DNA of 43,179 nt from a virus. This document shows, piece after piece, positions 42,876 to 43,179 of this stretch. Every line of letters begins with the position of its first letter. Position 1 is the stretch's first letter. The stretch spans positions 1 to 43,179 of IMG/VR virus record IMGVR_UViG_3300046369_001028, one strand, 5' to 3'. A model generated the notes under the pieces. It made no database searches, was not told where the DNA came from, and worked only from the letters and a program-made list of their open reading frames with translations. The translations under genes were made by a program, and so were the position numbers.

Positions 42876-43179
42876 TTGAAGTACGCTACATTAAATGTAT
42901 TTAAAATATTCATTTTGTGTATCTTTGTTTTATTACCGACTGGTTCAAACGAGATTCACACAAGTGATGATAGCCTCATTAAAGTCGGTGAAGTGACCAA
43001 CGAAATCCGAATGGGACAGTTTGCAGGTAACCGAAACCTAGCAGTTGGTGTCAAGAATATCCTCGAAGAATTATTAATGGATTTAGATTATGATTTATCA
43101 GACCAAGCATCTACGCAAATAAATGTAAGATTGGTCTTTTTTGATATAAAAAATATTGGAACATCAGTTGCGGTGTTTC
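42876..43179 (+). CDS. Secreted protein of unknown function, 3' end outside window
   Basis: The first 101 codons of a gene that runs off the right edge. The start is TTG at 42876, with AGGAG at 42865-42869, a spacing of 6 nt, and an in-frame TAG at 42864. Residues 6-25 (LNVFKIFILCIFVLLPTGSN) are a signal peptide or membrane anchor. The following part has IKVGEVTNEIRMGQFAGNRN and a strand-rich INVRLVFFDIKNIGTSVAVF. A weak likeness to secretion-type (CsgG-like) phage proteins crossed my mind but is not established. The strong ribosome site and richer GC differ from the rest of the window. Confidence 0.7.
   Translation, partial: MKYATLNVFKIFILCIFVLLPTGSNEIHTSDDSLIKVGEVTNEIRMGQFAGNRNLAVGVKNILEELLMDLDYDLSDQASTQINVRLVFFDIKNIGTSVAVF

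Overview
The window is almost certainly part of a large, AT-rich tailed-phage genome that infects a Bacteroidota (flavobacterial) host. The phage evidence is a T4-type replisome: family B DNA polymerase (gp43-like), sliding clamp (gp45-like), clamp-loader large subunit (gp44-like), a zinc-ribbon protein and the clamp-loader small subunit (gp62-like). All genes lie on one strand, packed with 1-14 nt overlaps or very short gaps, with many small unknown ORFs. The host evidence is a set of six promoters of Bacteroidota type (TTG, exactly 20 nt, TATATTTG), mostly A-rich leaders instead of Shine-Dalgarno sequences, and an outer-membrane TonB-dependent receptor of the kind typical of that phylum. No capsid, tail, terminase, integrase, tRNA or CRISPR array is visible, so the phage assignment rests on the replisome and layout.

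Region 1 (1-3.8 kb): the end of an HD-domain protein, then a metabolic trio of class II glutamine amidotransferase/asparagine synthetase, a D-2-hydroxyacid dehydrogenase-like protein and a PLP-dependent ACC-deaminase-like protein. Region 2 (3.8-16 kb), with promoters at about 3.8, 7.6 and 12.4 kb: an 822-residue unknown protein with two winged-helix-like segments, an SPPY-motif methyltransferase, DNA polymerase, two small ORFs, GroEL, sliding clamp, a second SPPY methyltransferase paralogue, a 40-residue ORF and a CBS-less IMP dehydrogenase/GMP reductase. Region 3 (16-18.8 kb): a complete 903-residue TonB-dependent receptor with signal peptide, followed by the only strong intrinsic terminator in the window. 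Region 4 (18.8-26 kb): two paralogous glycosyltransferase-like genes around a P-loop kinase-like gene, then clamp loader, SGNH hydrolase, zinc ribbon, small clamp-loader subunit, a GT2 enzyme, a Cas4/RecB-like PD-(D/E)XK nuclease and two very small genes.

Region 5 (26-42.7 kb) is a long glycan locus: two GT4 enzymes, several GT-A-like enzymes, two sugar-nucleotide epimerases, a shortened UDP-glucose/GDP-mannose dehydrogenase-type protein, a HAD phosphatase/nucleotidyltransferase fusion, a glycerophosphodiesterase-like protein, a cytidylyltransferase, a DegT aminotransferase and a GNAT acetyltransferase. GroES and a small Mpo1-like (DUF962) membrane protein sit in its middle. The last 0.3 kb begins a secreted protein with a TTG start and a real AGGAG ribosome site, which looks like the start of a different module.

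Taken together, the phage appears to carry its own replication fork, its own chaperonin pair (with groEL and groES 18 kb apart), DNA-methyltransferase-like enzymes, and a large capacity to make and attach an unusual, probably amino- and acyl-bearing sugar. It also carries a host-type outer-membrane receptor inside the replication region. The receptor and the glycan locus could both remodel the infected cell's surface or the virion; that link is inference.
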